A stretch of DNA of 64,000 bases from Paenibacillus sp. P25 (GTDB lineage: Bacteria > Bacillota > Bacilli > Paenibacillales > NBRC-103111). Within the stretch, counting starts at the first letter, position 1. The number at the start of each line of letters is the position of its first letter. Position numbers and translations under genes: made by a program. Of the stretch, positions 8,521-17,233 are shown in pieces. The notes under the pieces are model-generated. The model did not search any database, had not been told where the DNA came from, and saw nothing but the letters and a program-made list of their open reading frames with translations. Where the stretch lies: the NCBI GenBank assembly GCA_024704175.1, contig CP085629.1, forward strand, positions 3,658,001 through 3,722,000, given 5' to 3'.

Positions 8521-8964
8521 TTATTTAAAAGGCTGACCCATGCCTTTGCCCAGCCTTTCACCCTGACGCTCCACCAGATCCGCATCTCCCCGGCCAAACA
8601 AGCGGTCCTTCCTGGACCCCACCGCCAGAACGCCGTACCCCTGTCCGTCGATCACAACGGGCACCGTAATGGCCGAACGGAGGTCTTCCGCCTGCATGAG
8701 AGGGCATTCCCCGCGAAGCCGCTGCGTTTCCGGCGCCGCCGGGTTCCAAATCACCGATCGGCCGATCCGGAGGGACTGCCCCCCGAGCCCCTGGCCTGCG
8801 CGGAAAGACATCGCTTCGCACCGGCCGCTTAGGCCGCCGGACGTATACATCCAGCGGTACTGCCGCCCGTCCCCGCTCCGGAAGGCAAGCGCGGCGAAAT
8901 CCCCGTCCACCGCGTACCGGAGGCCGAGCAGCCATTCGTTCATCTCGCTTTGATTCAGGTTCAT
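8521..8964 (-). CDS. nreA: NreA-like GAF-domain nitrate sensor
   Basis: A single GAF domain of ~147 aa (WMYTSGGLSGRCEAMSFRAGQGLGG... and ITVPVVIDGQGYGVLAVGSR). NreA of staphylococci binds nitrate in its GAF pocket and restrains NreB. Here the gene is the first of a three-gene set nreA-nreC-nreB on one strand, with 69 bp before the regulator. The ATG at 8964 has GGGGAGGTGG eight bases upstream; a GTG at 8976 would sit on top of that site. Nitrate binding is inferred from family and order. Confidence 0.75.
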   Translation of the reverse strand: MNLNQSEMNEWLLGLRYAVDGDFAALAFRSGDGRQYRWMYTSGGLSGRCEAMSFRAGQGLGGQSLRIGRSVIWNPAAPETQRLRGECPLMQAEDLRSAITVPVVIDGQGYGVLAVGSRKDRLFGRGDADLVERQGERLGKGMGQPFK

Positions 8965-9132
8965 CCGCTTAGCCACCTCCCCTGCGATAGGACGGACGTA
9001 TCCTTGTAACTATTGTAAACGTTAAATCCGCATTTGTATGTCGGGGAAAACCCCGATTTGCTTCTCAGGGTGCGAAGCCGCCCTGCGGGTCCCATTCGCC
9101 GTAAGGCCTGCGCCGGTTTCCCGGTTAACCGT

Positions 9133-9148
9133 AGTGATTTTCCTCACA
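9133..9148 (+). promoter_or_regulatory. imperfect Fnr box before the first fnr gene
   Basis: AGTGA-TTTTCC-TCACA differs from the consensus at one position. No good -10 lies at the usual 32-33 bp distance; the best A/T-rich candidate is about 37 bp away. It could still act in autoregulation, possibly as a repressor site. The rest of the 8965-9255 gap shows a possible TATGAT -10 near 9216 and nothing coding. Confidence 0.4.
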
Positions 9149-9255
9149 CATTTTTCAGGGGTTTTCCCAGGTGGAAATAAGAGGATTCCCCGATACCGGA
9201 AATTCCTGTGGACCCGTATGATAGAACTATCAGATCACGAGGAGGACGAATAGCG

Positions 9256-9990
9256 ATGGCCATGAATTGTCCGATGACATATAACAAGGGAACCGGCGCC
9301 CTGCAGGGCATCCGGCAGTATTTTTCCGAGGAAAATTTCGAGCGGCTGGCAAGCATTATGTATTCGAAGCAGGTGAAGAAAGGAGCCCATCTGTTCTGGG
9401 AAGGCGATCTTCCGGAATATTGGTACTATGTAAAAAAGGGCAGCGTCAAAATCACCAAGACGTCGGACAGCGGCAGCAATATCACCTTATACCGGCATCA
9501 GGACGGGGACCTTATCGGCCATGCCGACTGCATTCCCGATTCGGTTCATTCCTTCAATGCGGAAGTGCTGGAAGACAGCGAGCTCGGCCTGATCCAGCAG
9601 AAGGATCTGGAAGTGCTGCTGTGGCAGCACGGGGATCTTGCCGTCGAATTCATGCGCTGGCTGGGGCTTATGCACCGGATGACGCAGACTAAATTCCGCG
9701 ACCTGATGATGTTCGGCAAGCCGGGCGCGCTCTGCTCCCTGCTGATCCGGCTTAACAATTCGTACGGGGAAGCCTGCGGGAAGCATCACCGCATCGCCGT
9801 GAAAATGAACAACACCGAAATGGCGGAGATGATCGGCGCCACCCGGGAAAGCGTGAACCGGATGCTCAGCGAGATGAAGAAGGAGGACGTGATCGATATG
9901 GAGAGCGGCCACGTCATCATTAAGGACCTGGACTATCTCCGGGACGTCTGCCACTGCGAGAACTGCCCGAAGGACATCTGCCGGCTGTAA
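9256..9990 (+). CDS. fnr: Fnr-type Crp/Fnr transcription factor, paralogue 1
   Basis: A 244-aa regulator with an N-terminal cNMP-like beta-barrel (LFWEGDLPEYWYYVKKGSVKI), a long dimerisation helix and a helix-turn-helix (EMAEMIGATRESVNRMLSEMKKE). The C-terminus ends CHCENCPKDICRL, giving the C-x2-C-x4-C arrangement of Bacillus Fnr, where three cysteines and an aspartate hold an oxygen-sensitive 4Fe-4S cluster. AGGAGG lies ten bases before the ATG at 9256; an upstream in-frame ATG at 9208 has no such site. A second Fnr is encoded at 14603. The Fnr boxes in this island are its likely targets. Confidence 0.9.
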   Translation: MAMNCPMTYNKGTGALQGIRQYFSEENFERLASIMYSKQVKKGAHLFWEGDLPEYWYYVKKGSVKITKTSDSGSNITLYRHQDGDLIGHADCIPDSVHSFNAEVLEDSELGLIQQKDLEVLLWQHGDLAVEFMRWLGLMHRMTQTKFRDLMMFGKPGALCSLLIRLNNSYGEACGKHHRIAVKMNNTEMAEMIGATRESVNRMLSEMKKEDVIDMESGHVIIKDLDYLRDVCHCENCPKDICRL

Positions 9991-10003
9991 GGGGTCCCGA
10001 TCT

Positions 10004-11269
10004 TCAGACGTGAAACACCCCTGCTTTCGAATTCAGCCGGTCCGCTTGGCTGTGAAGCTGTTCCGCAGAAGCGGCGAGCTCCTGCATGAGTGCCGTTTGC
10101 TCCTGTACGGAGGAAGAAACCTTCCGGACATCCCCGGAGATTCGGTTCGCGAGATCCAGGGTCGCCCGCGTCTTATGGAGCGCGTCATCCATCCGCTCCA
10201 CCTGTCCGGATATGGCGGAAGTAATCCCGCTTACTGCCCCTGCTGTTTCATATACCGAACGGTTGATCCGTTCGAGTGCTTCTTTAGCTGCGCCTCCTTT
10301 GTCGTATTCCCGGGTTGCAAGCCGCTGCTCGCCGGACAATCCGGCCGACCACTTCCTTAATATTCTCTTCAATCTTACCGACGAGCCCATCGATGTCGCC
10401 GACGGCGCTTGTGCTCTGCTGCGCCAGCATACGAATCTGCTGGGCTACCACCGAGAATCCCTGCCCATGCTCCCCGGCCCGGGCGGCTTCAATGGATGCG
10501 TTCAAGGCAAGCGACCGGGTTTGCTCCGAAATCTCCTGGACCGTCTTGGACATCATCCCGATCTGCCTCGCGTTATCCTCCAACTGCCGGACGATCGCGA
10601 TCGATTCCCGGTTCGACCCCGCCAGCTCCAGCATCCCTTCCAGCATGGAGATCAGGATGGCTCCCCCTGTTCAATCGTGCCGGTCATCTCTTCCGCTATG
10701 GTTTGCGATTGATCCGCCTGCTTGCTGATATCCCGCACCATGTCATACATTTGCAGGGCGGCCGACAGCGAGCCTTGGGAGGATGCCGCCTGTTCCGCGG
10801 CCCCCTGCGCAATCCAGTCCGCGGCGTGGGCAATCCTCTCGATTTGCTCGGCCGCCCCGGCGATATTTTCGTTTAAAACGGCCGCATGATGGCGCGTATA
10901 CGAGGCGCTGTCCGACAGATCCAGGACCATTTGCCTTAGCTTATCGATCATTTGCTGGAACGAGGAGCCGAGCCCCCGGATCTCGTCGTTCGCCGGGTGA
11001 ACCGGAACTTCAATCTGCAGATTGCCTTTCGCCGCTTCCTGGGTAACGGTGGTCAGCCGCAGAAGCGGTTTTGTCAGCCACAGCGCCCCCAGCCATCCGA
11101 GGATGGCCGTCCAGAGAACCCCTAAGAGCAGAATGCATGCAATATAGAGCCCTGCCGGCATCCCCGGCGCAAGAACGTCCTTCAGGACGAAGATGAAAAA
11201 AGCGCTGCATCCGTACGTCGTAACGGATACGGCGATAAGACCGATCACGATTTTTTTGACAATGCTCAT
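10004..11269 (-). CDS. methyl-accepting chemotaxis protein without an extracellular sensor domain (two frameshifts)
   Basis: Two adjacent membrane segments (about residues 8-30 and 40-62), separated by roughly ten residues, are followed by a HAMP region and a standard signalling domain. The hairpin tip [27 protein letters not shown] is shown here only by its parts [15 protein letters not shown] and [10 protein letters not shown]. There is thus no room for a periplasmic ligand domain, so any input comes through the membrane or cytoplasm. Frames shift near 10665 (a G run, one base missing) and near 10340. AAAGGAG stands eight bases before ATG. It is convergent with fnr and may serve aerotaxis or energy taxis; that is inference. 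Confidence 0.85.
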
Positions 11270-11294
11270 CTAAGTTGACTCCTTTTCTTTCTCT

Positions 11295-11333
11295 AAAAAA
11301 GTTCGCCCTGAAGCGGATGCACCGTTCCAGGGC
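11295..11333 (-). terminator. probable terminator after the ba3-oxidase operon
   Basis: On the minus strand GCCCTG...CAGGGC (11333-11305) is followed by GAACTTTTTT. The stem is short and the loop about 17 nt, so strength is uncertain. Confidence 0.5.
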
Positions 11334-11343
11334 TTACTCCATT

Positions 11344-12995
11344 TTACCAAGTCCGATAACCGGGCGAATTCACGTGCATCGGTCCCATCATTTCCATCAC
11401 AGGTATCGTATAGGCGAACAAGATGAGCACTACCGATACGGCAATCCATACACCCCAGCGGTCCAGATAGCCCGGCGTCCGCTCCTCGGCATCCATGGCC
11501 TCGCCGATCGGGTATTCCGTCAAGCCTTTAGGCGCACGCAGCGACGCAATGACGTTATAGATCATGAGCACAACCCCGATGAACAGGATAATCCCTCCAA
11601 TCGCCATCGCGACATGGTACGGCATCCAAAGGACGGCATCCGGATGATCGCCGTAGGTCGTATAAGCCGTACGGCGGGGCGACCCGAGCAGCCCGACCGT
11701 ATGCATGGAGCCGGACATAAAGAGCATACCCACACACCAAAGCAGCGTCTGAATGATGCCGAGCTTATTCATTCGCGGCGTAAGTACTCTGCCCGTCACT
11801 ACTGGAATGAGCCAATACGTAATGCCGAAGAAGGTGAGCGCCACGCTCGTCGCGACGGTCAGATGGAAGTGCCCCGTTACCCAGAGGGTATTGTGCACGA
11901 CCTCGTTCATTTGGTTGCTCGCATTGATGATGCCCCTGCCCCGGCCGGGATGAAGACGAGCATGCCCATGAAGGGGGCGAAGAACCGGACATCCTTCCAG
12001 GGCAGCACCTTGAGCCAGCCGAACAAGCCGGTCGTGCCCTTCGCCCGGCCGTTCAGCTCAAACATGGCGAACAGCGAGAAAGCGGTCATTAAGGAAGGGA
12101 TGACCACCATAAAGGTCAGCACCACCTGCACGTATTTCCAGAACGAGCTGATTCCCGGCTCCATCAGCTGATGGTGAAAGCCGACGGGAATCGAGAACAG
12201 CAGCAGCAGGATGAACGTCATTCTTGCCAGCGCGTCGCTGTATATTTTGCCCCCGATTACCTTCGGGATGATCACATACCAGCAAATATAAGTGGGCAGC
12301 GACCAGAAGTAGACCAGAGGATGGCCGAAATACCAGAACAGCGTCCGGCTCAGCATCACGTTGATCGTCTCCGTCCAACCGAACGACCAGGGGATCAGCT
12401 GCACGACGACCTCGATAGCCACGCCGATTGTGGCGATCTGCCACATCAGCATCGTCACGACAGCCATATAACCGAACAGCGGCGAGAGCTTGCCCTTATG
12501 TGTTCTTCTCCAATACTTATACTGATAAAAGATCCCGAAGCCGCTGATCCAGCTTCCGATCACCACGAGCGCAAGACCGACATAGAAATACGGCGACGCC
12601 TTCAGCGGCGCGTAGAAGGTATACAGGACGCTCGCTTTGTTAAGCAGAATCATCGCGAGCACGATCAGGCCGCCGGCCGTCATGAGGAAGTAGCCGGACC
12701 AGCCCAGACGCCGCACCAGGGGCAGCAATTGCCCGCCCATCGAGACCGAGACGCCCGAGTAAAGAAAACCGATAATAAAGTAAGTCGTGAACACCAGGGC
12801 CATCAGCACCCCGTGCGCCGTCAGCGACTGGTAGTAGCCGATGCCTCCCGGCGGCGTGTACATCCCGCCCCGCACCACGCTCTGCAGCAGGCCCGCGACG
12901 GCGCCGAGCAGCAGTGCGAAGAAGGCGAACAAGATATGCGCCAGGACCAGCGCGCCGTCCTTGGAATGAAAGCTTGGCAGCTTTTCCGTATTCAT
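11344..12995 (-). CDS. cbaA: ba3-type cytochrome c oxidase subunit I (one frameshift)
   Basis: A polytopic haem-copper oxidase catalytic subunit of ~550 aa. Visible ligands are TAHGVLM (low-spin haem), YFGHPLVYF (CuB histidine and the HPxVY tyrosine), GFHHQLMEPG (two CuB histidines) and TGHFHLT (haem ligands). The tyrosine in HPLVY favours an O2 reductase over a CuA-type NO reductase, which lacks it. Subunits II and IIa lie immediately upstream. The frame changes near 11934 within a GGGG run: PAGAGG must join IINASNQMNEV. AAAGGAAG lies nine bases before ATG. The Fnr-box promoter at the operon head predicts expression at low oxygen, which suits a high-affinity oxidase. Confidence 0.9.
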
Positions 12996-13022
12996 AGCAG
13001 CATCTTCCTTTTCGTCATCGAA

Positions 13023-13495
13023 TTATTTTACAATCATGGTCGTTTTCATCATTTCGTGTCCGATGCCGCAGTATTCGTTACACAGAATCAGGTACTCGCC
13101 CGGTTCAGTGAATTTGTGGGACACCTGGCTGACTTCCCCGGCACGATCATCATGTTCACGTTCGTTCCCGGAATCTCCAGCGCATGAACCACATCGGAGC
13201 TTGTGACCGTAAAATGAACCGTAGAGCCGACCGGCACCTCCATCGGTTTCGCGGGGGAATAGCCGAAAGCGTAGGCCACCATGACCGCTTCATATTCTTT
13301 ATCCGCCACCTGCTTGATGCCCGGCTGATCGAACGGGGCCGTTTGATTCACCTTGGTCGGATCGATCATATGATGGTGCGCGCTGGGAGGCTGCGTCCCC
13401 ATGGCAAAGGCGGACACGCCGAGGATCCCCAAAAATACGAACAGCATGCTGAGCCCGATGCCCAGCCAAATTTTCTCCAAACGATGGATATGCAT
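13023..13495 (-). CDS. cbaB: ba3-type cytochrome c oxidase subunit II, CuA (one frameshift)
   Basis: A membrane-anchored CuA subunit: one N-terminal transmembrane helix (about residues 8-32), then a cupredoxin domain. The CuA loop CNEYCGIGHEMM lies at the C-terminus, but only after restoring one G missing from a GGGG run at about 13137; without it the frame runs to a false stop. The conserved SSDVVHALEIPG supplies the other CuA histidine. It accepts electrons from cytochrome c and passes them to subunit I, whose gene starts 27 bp downstream. The ATG at 13495 has GAAGGG upstream. Confidence 0.88.
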
Positions 13496-13515
13496 GTTAA
13501 CCCTTCCCCTGTCTG

Positions 13516-13626
13516 TTACCCACGAGATATAAACAAAACGAATACGAGAACCCATGTCGCGGCAACAAACGCACCGAGCAGCAGCACGCTGGCAAAGGTC
13601 CCTTTCAATGAAGGCTCTTTTCTCAC
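13516..13626 (-). CDS. cbaD: ba3-type cytochrome c oxidase subunit IIa (36 aa)
   Basis: A very short gene encoding one transmembrane helix (about residues 11-33) with a basic N-terminus (MRKEPSLKG...). Its size, single helix and position just before the CuA subunit match the small subunit IIa of ba3 oxidases. GTG start at 13626 with GAGGAGGG upstream; the stop is 20 bp from cbaB. It is the first gene after the Fnr-dependent promoter. Confidence 0.75.
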   Translation of the reverse strand: MRKEPSLKGTFASVLLLGAFVAATWVLVFVLFISRG

Positions 13627-13662
13627 AGATAACCCTCCTCTTCCCGGGAATCTTACGGTCTC

Positions 13663-13706
13663 ATTGTAGAAAAATGAAGAGGCGGCCCGCTGTGAGGATT
13701 CTCACA
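13663..13706 (-). promoter_or_regulatory. Fnr-dependent promoter of the ba3-oxidase operon
   Basis: The perfect palindrome TGTGA-GGATTC-TCACA at 13691-13706 is 33 bp (centre to centre) from a TACAAT -10 at 13668-13663 on the minus strand. The predicted start is near 13657, about 30 nt before the first gene. Confidence 0.75.
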
Positions 13707-13765
13707 ACGGACCGCTCCGTGAATGAACGATTTGTGAAGTGTGTACGGGGCCTGCACCTCAGAGG

Positions 13766-14376
13766 TCAACGGGCCTCCGAAACCGTCGCCGCCCCCAGCG
13801 CCAGCCGGTAATCGTCCCAGGTTTCCAGCTTCGTGACAAAGCGGGGATCGATCCCCGCTCCAGGAAGAGGGACTCCGGCACGGCCCGCCACGCCATTTTT
13901 CGGAGCAGCGCCTGCTCCGGCATCTCTCCTTTTTTCAGCAGAGCTTTGGCTTTATCCGCACAGCGCTTGTCATACACGCCATGCAGCAGATGAATCTTCC
14001 CGCCGAGCTGCGGGAGCACGGCGTCGGTCTCCTCCGACTTCACTTCCAGCAGAAGCTCCGCCGCTTGAGCGGACAGGAAGGGCATCCCCTCACCGACCAC
14101 CCAAATGTTCGGACATCTGGACAAGCTGAATCCGGCATGCATCCCGCTGAGCGGACCTTTGCCAGGGATATAATCCGTTATAATCCGCACTTCTTGATCC
14201 ACGACCCGCAGCAGCGGCTTCGGATCCCGCACGACCACGATCACTTCCTTGCAAATCCGCCGCATCTCGCCGATCTGGCGAAGAATGAGCGGTTCTCCGC
14301 CAAAAGGAAGAAGCGCTTTGCTCTTGCCGTCCATGCGCCGATTGAATCCGCCTGCGAGAATGAGCCCCGTAAGCAT
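13766..14376 (-). CDS. mobA: molybdenum cofactor guanylyltransferase-like protein (one frameshift)
   Basis: A nucleotidyltransferase of ~203 aa with the MobA signature LILAGGFNRRMDGKSKALLPFG shown here by its start LILAGGFNRRM, plus ITDYIPGKGPLSGM. MobA adds GMP to molybdopterin to make the bis-MGD used by enzymes such as the reductase at 643-2819. Near 13854 a GGGG run has lost one base: LERG must join IDPRFVTKLETWDDY, and the restored frame stops at 13766 rather than 13759. The expected aspartate in VVGEGMPFL is glutamate-glycine instead of the usual CDMPF, which is unusual. NTP-transferase identity is sure; MobA specificity is likely from context. Confidence 0.75.
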
Positions 14377-14523
14377 ACTCCCGTTCCCCTTCCCTATCGA
14401 TATTGTCTTGCTTCACCTTTTTAAGATAAACCTTTGGCTGTTAAAAAGAAGTAAAGTAGATCACATCAGTCCCCCGAATCCGGCGAATTTTCTCCCCCGA
14501 GGAAAAGCGGAACTGCGGCGGAT

Positions 14524-14567
14524 TGTGATTTTTGTCACAGCTTTAGGGCCGCTGCTTTCTATATAGT
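14524..14567 (+). promoter_or_regulatory. Fnr-dependent promoter of the second fnr gene
   Basis: The perfect palindrome TGTGA-TTTTTG-TCACA at 14524-14539 is 33 bp (centre to centre) from TATAGT at 14562-14567. The predicted start is near 14573. It implies auto- or cross-regulation of Fnr. Confidence 0.75.
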
Positions 14568-14602
14568 AAGTACCGAGCGACCATTTGCGGGAGGAATGAG
14601 CT

Positions 14603-15316
14603 ATGACTTCAAGGGAGTATGACGGCAAGCCGAATAACACCTCCTATTTTACGGAGGAAAATTGGGCGAAGCTGAAAGAAATTATGTACCCGGCAAGCTA
14701 CCCGGCGGGCTCCCATCTGTTCTGGGAAGGGGATCCGGCGGATAAGCTGTATTTCATCGATAAAGGCCGGGTGAAAGTAACCAAAGCGACGGATGAGGGC
14801 AAGCGGCTCATCATCTATATGTACCAGGAAGGGGATTTGTTCGGTCAAGTCGATCCTTTCCATGAATCCGTACATTCCTTCGGCGCCGAGTTCCTAGAAG
14901 ACAGCGTCGTGGGAGTGATTCAGCAGAAGGATCTGGAAGTGCTGCTCTGGCAGCACGGGGATTTGGCGGTTGAGTTCATGAAATGGATGGGGCTGATGCA
15001 CCGTCTGACCCAGACCAAATTCCGGGATCTCATGCTGTTCGGCAAACCGGGGGCGCTGTGCTCCCTCTTGATCCGGCTCGGCAACACGTACGGCGTAGAG
15101 CGGGAGGACGGCCTCGTGATCGGCAAGAGACTGAAGAACAACGAGCTGGCCGATATGATCGGAACGACCCGGGAAACGGTGAACCGGATGCTGGGGGAGC
15201 TGAGGAAAGAGAAGGTCATCACGTACGACGATAACTGCATCGTAATTACGGACCCCGAATACTTGCGCGATATATGCCACTGTGAGGATTGCCCGAAGCA
15301 TATTTGCCGCATTTAA
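14603..15316 (+). CDS. fnr: Fnr-type Crp/Fnr transcription factor, paralogue 2
   Basis: A 237-aa paralogue of the protein at 9256. The segment QQKDLEVLLWQHGDLAVEF and the following FGKPGALCSLLIRL are nearly identical in both. It has the sensor barrel, dimer helix, helix-turn-helix (ELADMIGTTRETVNRMLGEL) and C-terminal CHCEDCPKHICRI cluster motif. GGGAGGA lies before ATG, and a perfect Fnr box lies 64 bp upstream. The N-terminal 90 residues diverge more, so the two may respond differently to effectors or partners. Confidence 0.9.
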   Translation: MTSREYDGKPNNTSYFTEENWAKLKEIMYPASYPAGSHLFWEGDPADKLYFIDKGRVKVTKATDEGKRLIIYMYQEGDLFGQVDPFHESVHSFGAEFLEDSVVGVIQQKDLEVLLWQHGDLAVEFMKWMGLMHRLTQTKFRDLMLFGKPGALCSLLIRLGNTYGVEREDGLVIGKRLKNNELADMIGTTRETVNRMLGELRKEKVITYDDNCIVITDPEYLRDICHCEDCPKHICRI

Positions 15317-15366
15317 CGGGAGCCCGGACTAGGTACACCCCGTGACGGAAACGGAGGAAACGATGT

Positions 15367-16380
15367 ATGGAAACGGACCGGAGAAGCCTCACCGACGTCT
15401 ATTTTTTGAATGTAAAATATTTGCTGATTCTACTGGTGGTCAGCGCAAATGCGATTGAGCCCATCATCCCGCGAAGCGGTTTCGCGAACGCATTATACGA
15501 ATCCATCTACTTATTCCACATTCCCATGTTCGTGATGGTAATGGGCTATTTGGCCAAAGGGAGCCGGTGGGACAGGAAAGGGCTTGCGTTTTTCCGTACG
15601 ATCGCCTGGCAGTATCTTCTGTTTCAAACCGTATACAGTTTGGTCGATATGTTCTATTTTCATGCGAAGGGCGTCGTATATTCCTTCTTCATGCCCTATT
15701 CCCTGCTCTGGTTTTTATTCAGCCACTGGATCTGGAGAGCGATGCTGCTAGGGTTTAAGAACATCCCGCATCCGGTATTCGTCTCCGTGCTGCTGGGTAT
15801 CGCCGTGGGGTATCTGCCTTGGACGGGGGGCTGGCTCAGCTTTTCAAGAACGTTCGTCTTCTTCCCCTTCTTCCTGGCCGGTTATTATTTTCCGGTGGAA
15901 GCGAAGTGGAAGGAATGGATGCGGCGATGGAGGGTTGCCGCTGCGCTGGCGGGATTGGCCATGCTTGCCTTCCTGGCGGCGGGCTTCCGGCTGAATCCCG
16001 GCTGGCTTTACGGGAACATGACCTTCGGGGAGCTAAGGCACCCGGAATGGTACGCAGGCTTGTACCGTCTCGGCGTCTACGCACTGGAAGCCGCCGCTTC
16101 GCTGGTGTTTCTGATGCTGGTCCCTTGGCGAAGGGGCGTCATGACGGAATGGGGCAAGCGTACGGTCTATGTCTATTTGTTTCAAGGGCTGGCGATCAAG
16201 GCCTGCATCGCGGCCGGGCTGTACCGGTACCTCGCTTCTCCCTGGGAAACGGTCCTTCTGTTAGCCGCCGGCTTCGGCTTAACCTGGTCGCTGTCGCAGC
16301 GGTGGTGGGAGTCGTTCGCGAAGCCTTGGGTCGAGCCCGACTTTTCGTTTATCAAGTTCAGCGTGAAGAAGACCCCTTAA
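15367..16380 (+). CDS. membrane acyltransferase (acyltransferase-3/YfiQ-like)
   Basis: A 337-aa protein with about ten hydrophobic segments, typical of family-3 acyltransferases that O-acetylate surface sugars. YLFHIPMFVMVMGYLAK and FVFFPFFLAGYYF match conserved blocks. In the first helix the family usually has a His (as in VVFGHFIEP); here it reads LVVSANAIEPI, with no His, so catalytic activity is questionable. GGAGG lies nine bases before the ATG at 15367; an ATG four bases earlier is in another frame. It follows fnr by 50 bp with no clear terminator, so partial co-transcription is possible. Confidence 0.65.
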   Translation: METDRRSLTDVYFLNVKYLLILLVVSANAIEPIIPRSGFANALYESIYLFHIPMFVMVMGYLAKGSRWDRKGLAFFRTIAWQYLLFQTVYSLVDMFYFHAKGVVYSFFMPYSLLWFLFSHWIWRAMLLGFKNIPHPVFVSVLLGIAVGYLPWTGGWLSFSRTFVFFPFFLAGYYFPVEAKWKEWMRRWRVAAALAGLAMLAFLAAGFRLNPGWLYGNMTFGELRHPEWYAGLYRLGVYALEAAASLVFLMLVPWRRGVMTEWGKRTVYVYLFQGLAIKACIAAGLYRYLASPWETVLLLAAGFGLTWSLSQRWWESFAKPWVEPDFSFIKFSVKKTP

Positions 16381-16420
16381 GTGCCCTGGGGAAAAGTGGA
16401 AATTATTTTTTCGAGAAGAT

Positions 16421-16463
16421 TGTGATTTTATTCACATAAAACAGCTATCCCCTGCGTTATAGT
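16421..16463 (+). promoter_or_regulatory. Fnr-dependent promoter of the DoxX-family gene
   Basis: The perfect palindrome TGTGA-TTTTAT-TCACA at 16421-16436 is 32 bp (centre to centre) from TATAGT at 16458-16463, the same -10 as the fnr paralogue at 14603. The start near 16470 leaves a ~124-nt leader with no obvious hairpin. Confidence 0.75.
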
Positions 16464-16593
16464 AAAGGTGTCAAGAGTAACAGCAAAGAAAGGAAAATGA
16501 ACCATGAGACTCCATAAGCGATCTTGAAGCAAAAGGCGTCTGTCACCCCTTGTGCAGAAGGCTTTACCATTAAAAATTTAGGAGCTGATTACC

Positions 16594-17141
16594 ATGATGG
16601 TCAAATGGCTTAGAGAAAACCGGTACGCTGCAGCTTTCCTCCTCCTCGTCCGGTTGTATGTCGGTTATGAATGGATCACCGCAGGCTGGCACAAGCTGAC
16701 CGGCGGCTTCGATGCCGGCGGATTCCTTAAGAACGCGGTCACCAAGCCGATCGTCGATAAGGCGACGAACGAGCTCGTCTACCCTACCTTCACCGCCTTC
16801 GTCAATAACGTGGCCCTGCCGAATGTCAAGATCATTAATGTCATGATCCCGATCGGCGAGCTCCTGGTCGGTCTCGGCCTCATCCTCGGCGGATTAACGG
16901 CCGCGGCGGCGTTCTTCGGACTCCTGATGAACTTCATGTTCATGTTCGCCGGCACCGTAAGCACGAACCCTTGGATGATTCTCCTGGGGGGCCTGATCTT
17001 CATGGCGGGCGCCAATGCCGGCAAATATGGGCTGGACTTCTACCTGCTTTGCCTTACCTGCGCAAGCTCTTCGCCCATAAACATGACGACGCGGGGACGG
17101 CCGGAACAACCGGTAAGAAACATACTCCCGCACATATCTAA
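16594..17141 (+). CDS. DoxX-family membrane protein (probable C-terminal frameshift)
   Basis: A ~180-aa protein with four membrane segments and the family's N-terminal LVRLYVGYEWITAGWHKLTGG and MNFMFMFAGTVSTNPW blocks, each conserved in DoxX/DoxD-like proteins. Some members act with quinol oxidases; others are uncharacterised. As written the C-terminus ends in an unlikely tail at 17151. Adding one base near 17050 gives PYLRKLFAHKHDDAG and a stop at 17141, the basic tail expected. It is Fnr-controlled, suggesting a role at low oxygen, but the reaction is unknown. Confidence 0.75.
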
Positions 17142-17155
17142 AGTAGGTTAAAACC

Positions 17156-17211
17156 AAAGCCTGCTGCACCGTGCCTCTTCTCTTTCGGGAGGGCGGGGCA
17201 GCAGGCTTTTT
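17156..17211. terminator. bidirectional rho-independent terminator
   Basis: The stem GCCTGCTGC/GCAGCAGGC (17159-17167 with 17198-17206) is followed by TTTTT on the plus strand and has AAA on the other side. It separates the convergent DoxX gene and the sugar permease gene. Confidence 0.8.
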
Positions 17212-17233
17212 CTGCGGCAAATGATCTCTGTTA

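Noticed and set aside
13766..14500. Fnr control of mobA from the box at 14524
   Set aside because: The minus-strand region at the required distance is GC-rich (CCCCCGA) with no -10; the box fits the plus-strand fnr gene.
16494..16528. Tiny leader frames (ATGAACCATGAGACTCC...) after an AAGGAAA site upstream of the DoxX gene
   Set aside because: Only six or seven codons, no attenuator hairpin, no amino-acid bias; chance is the simplest explanation.
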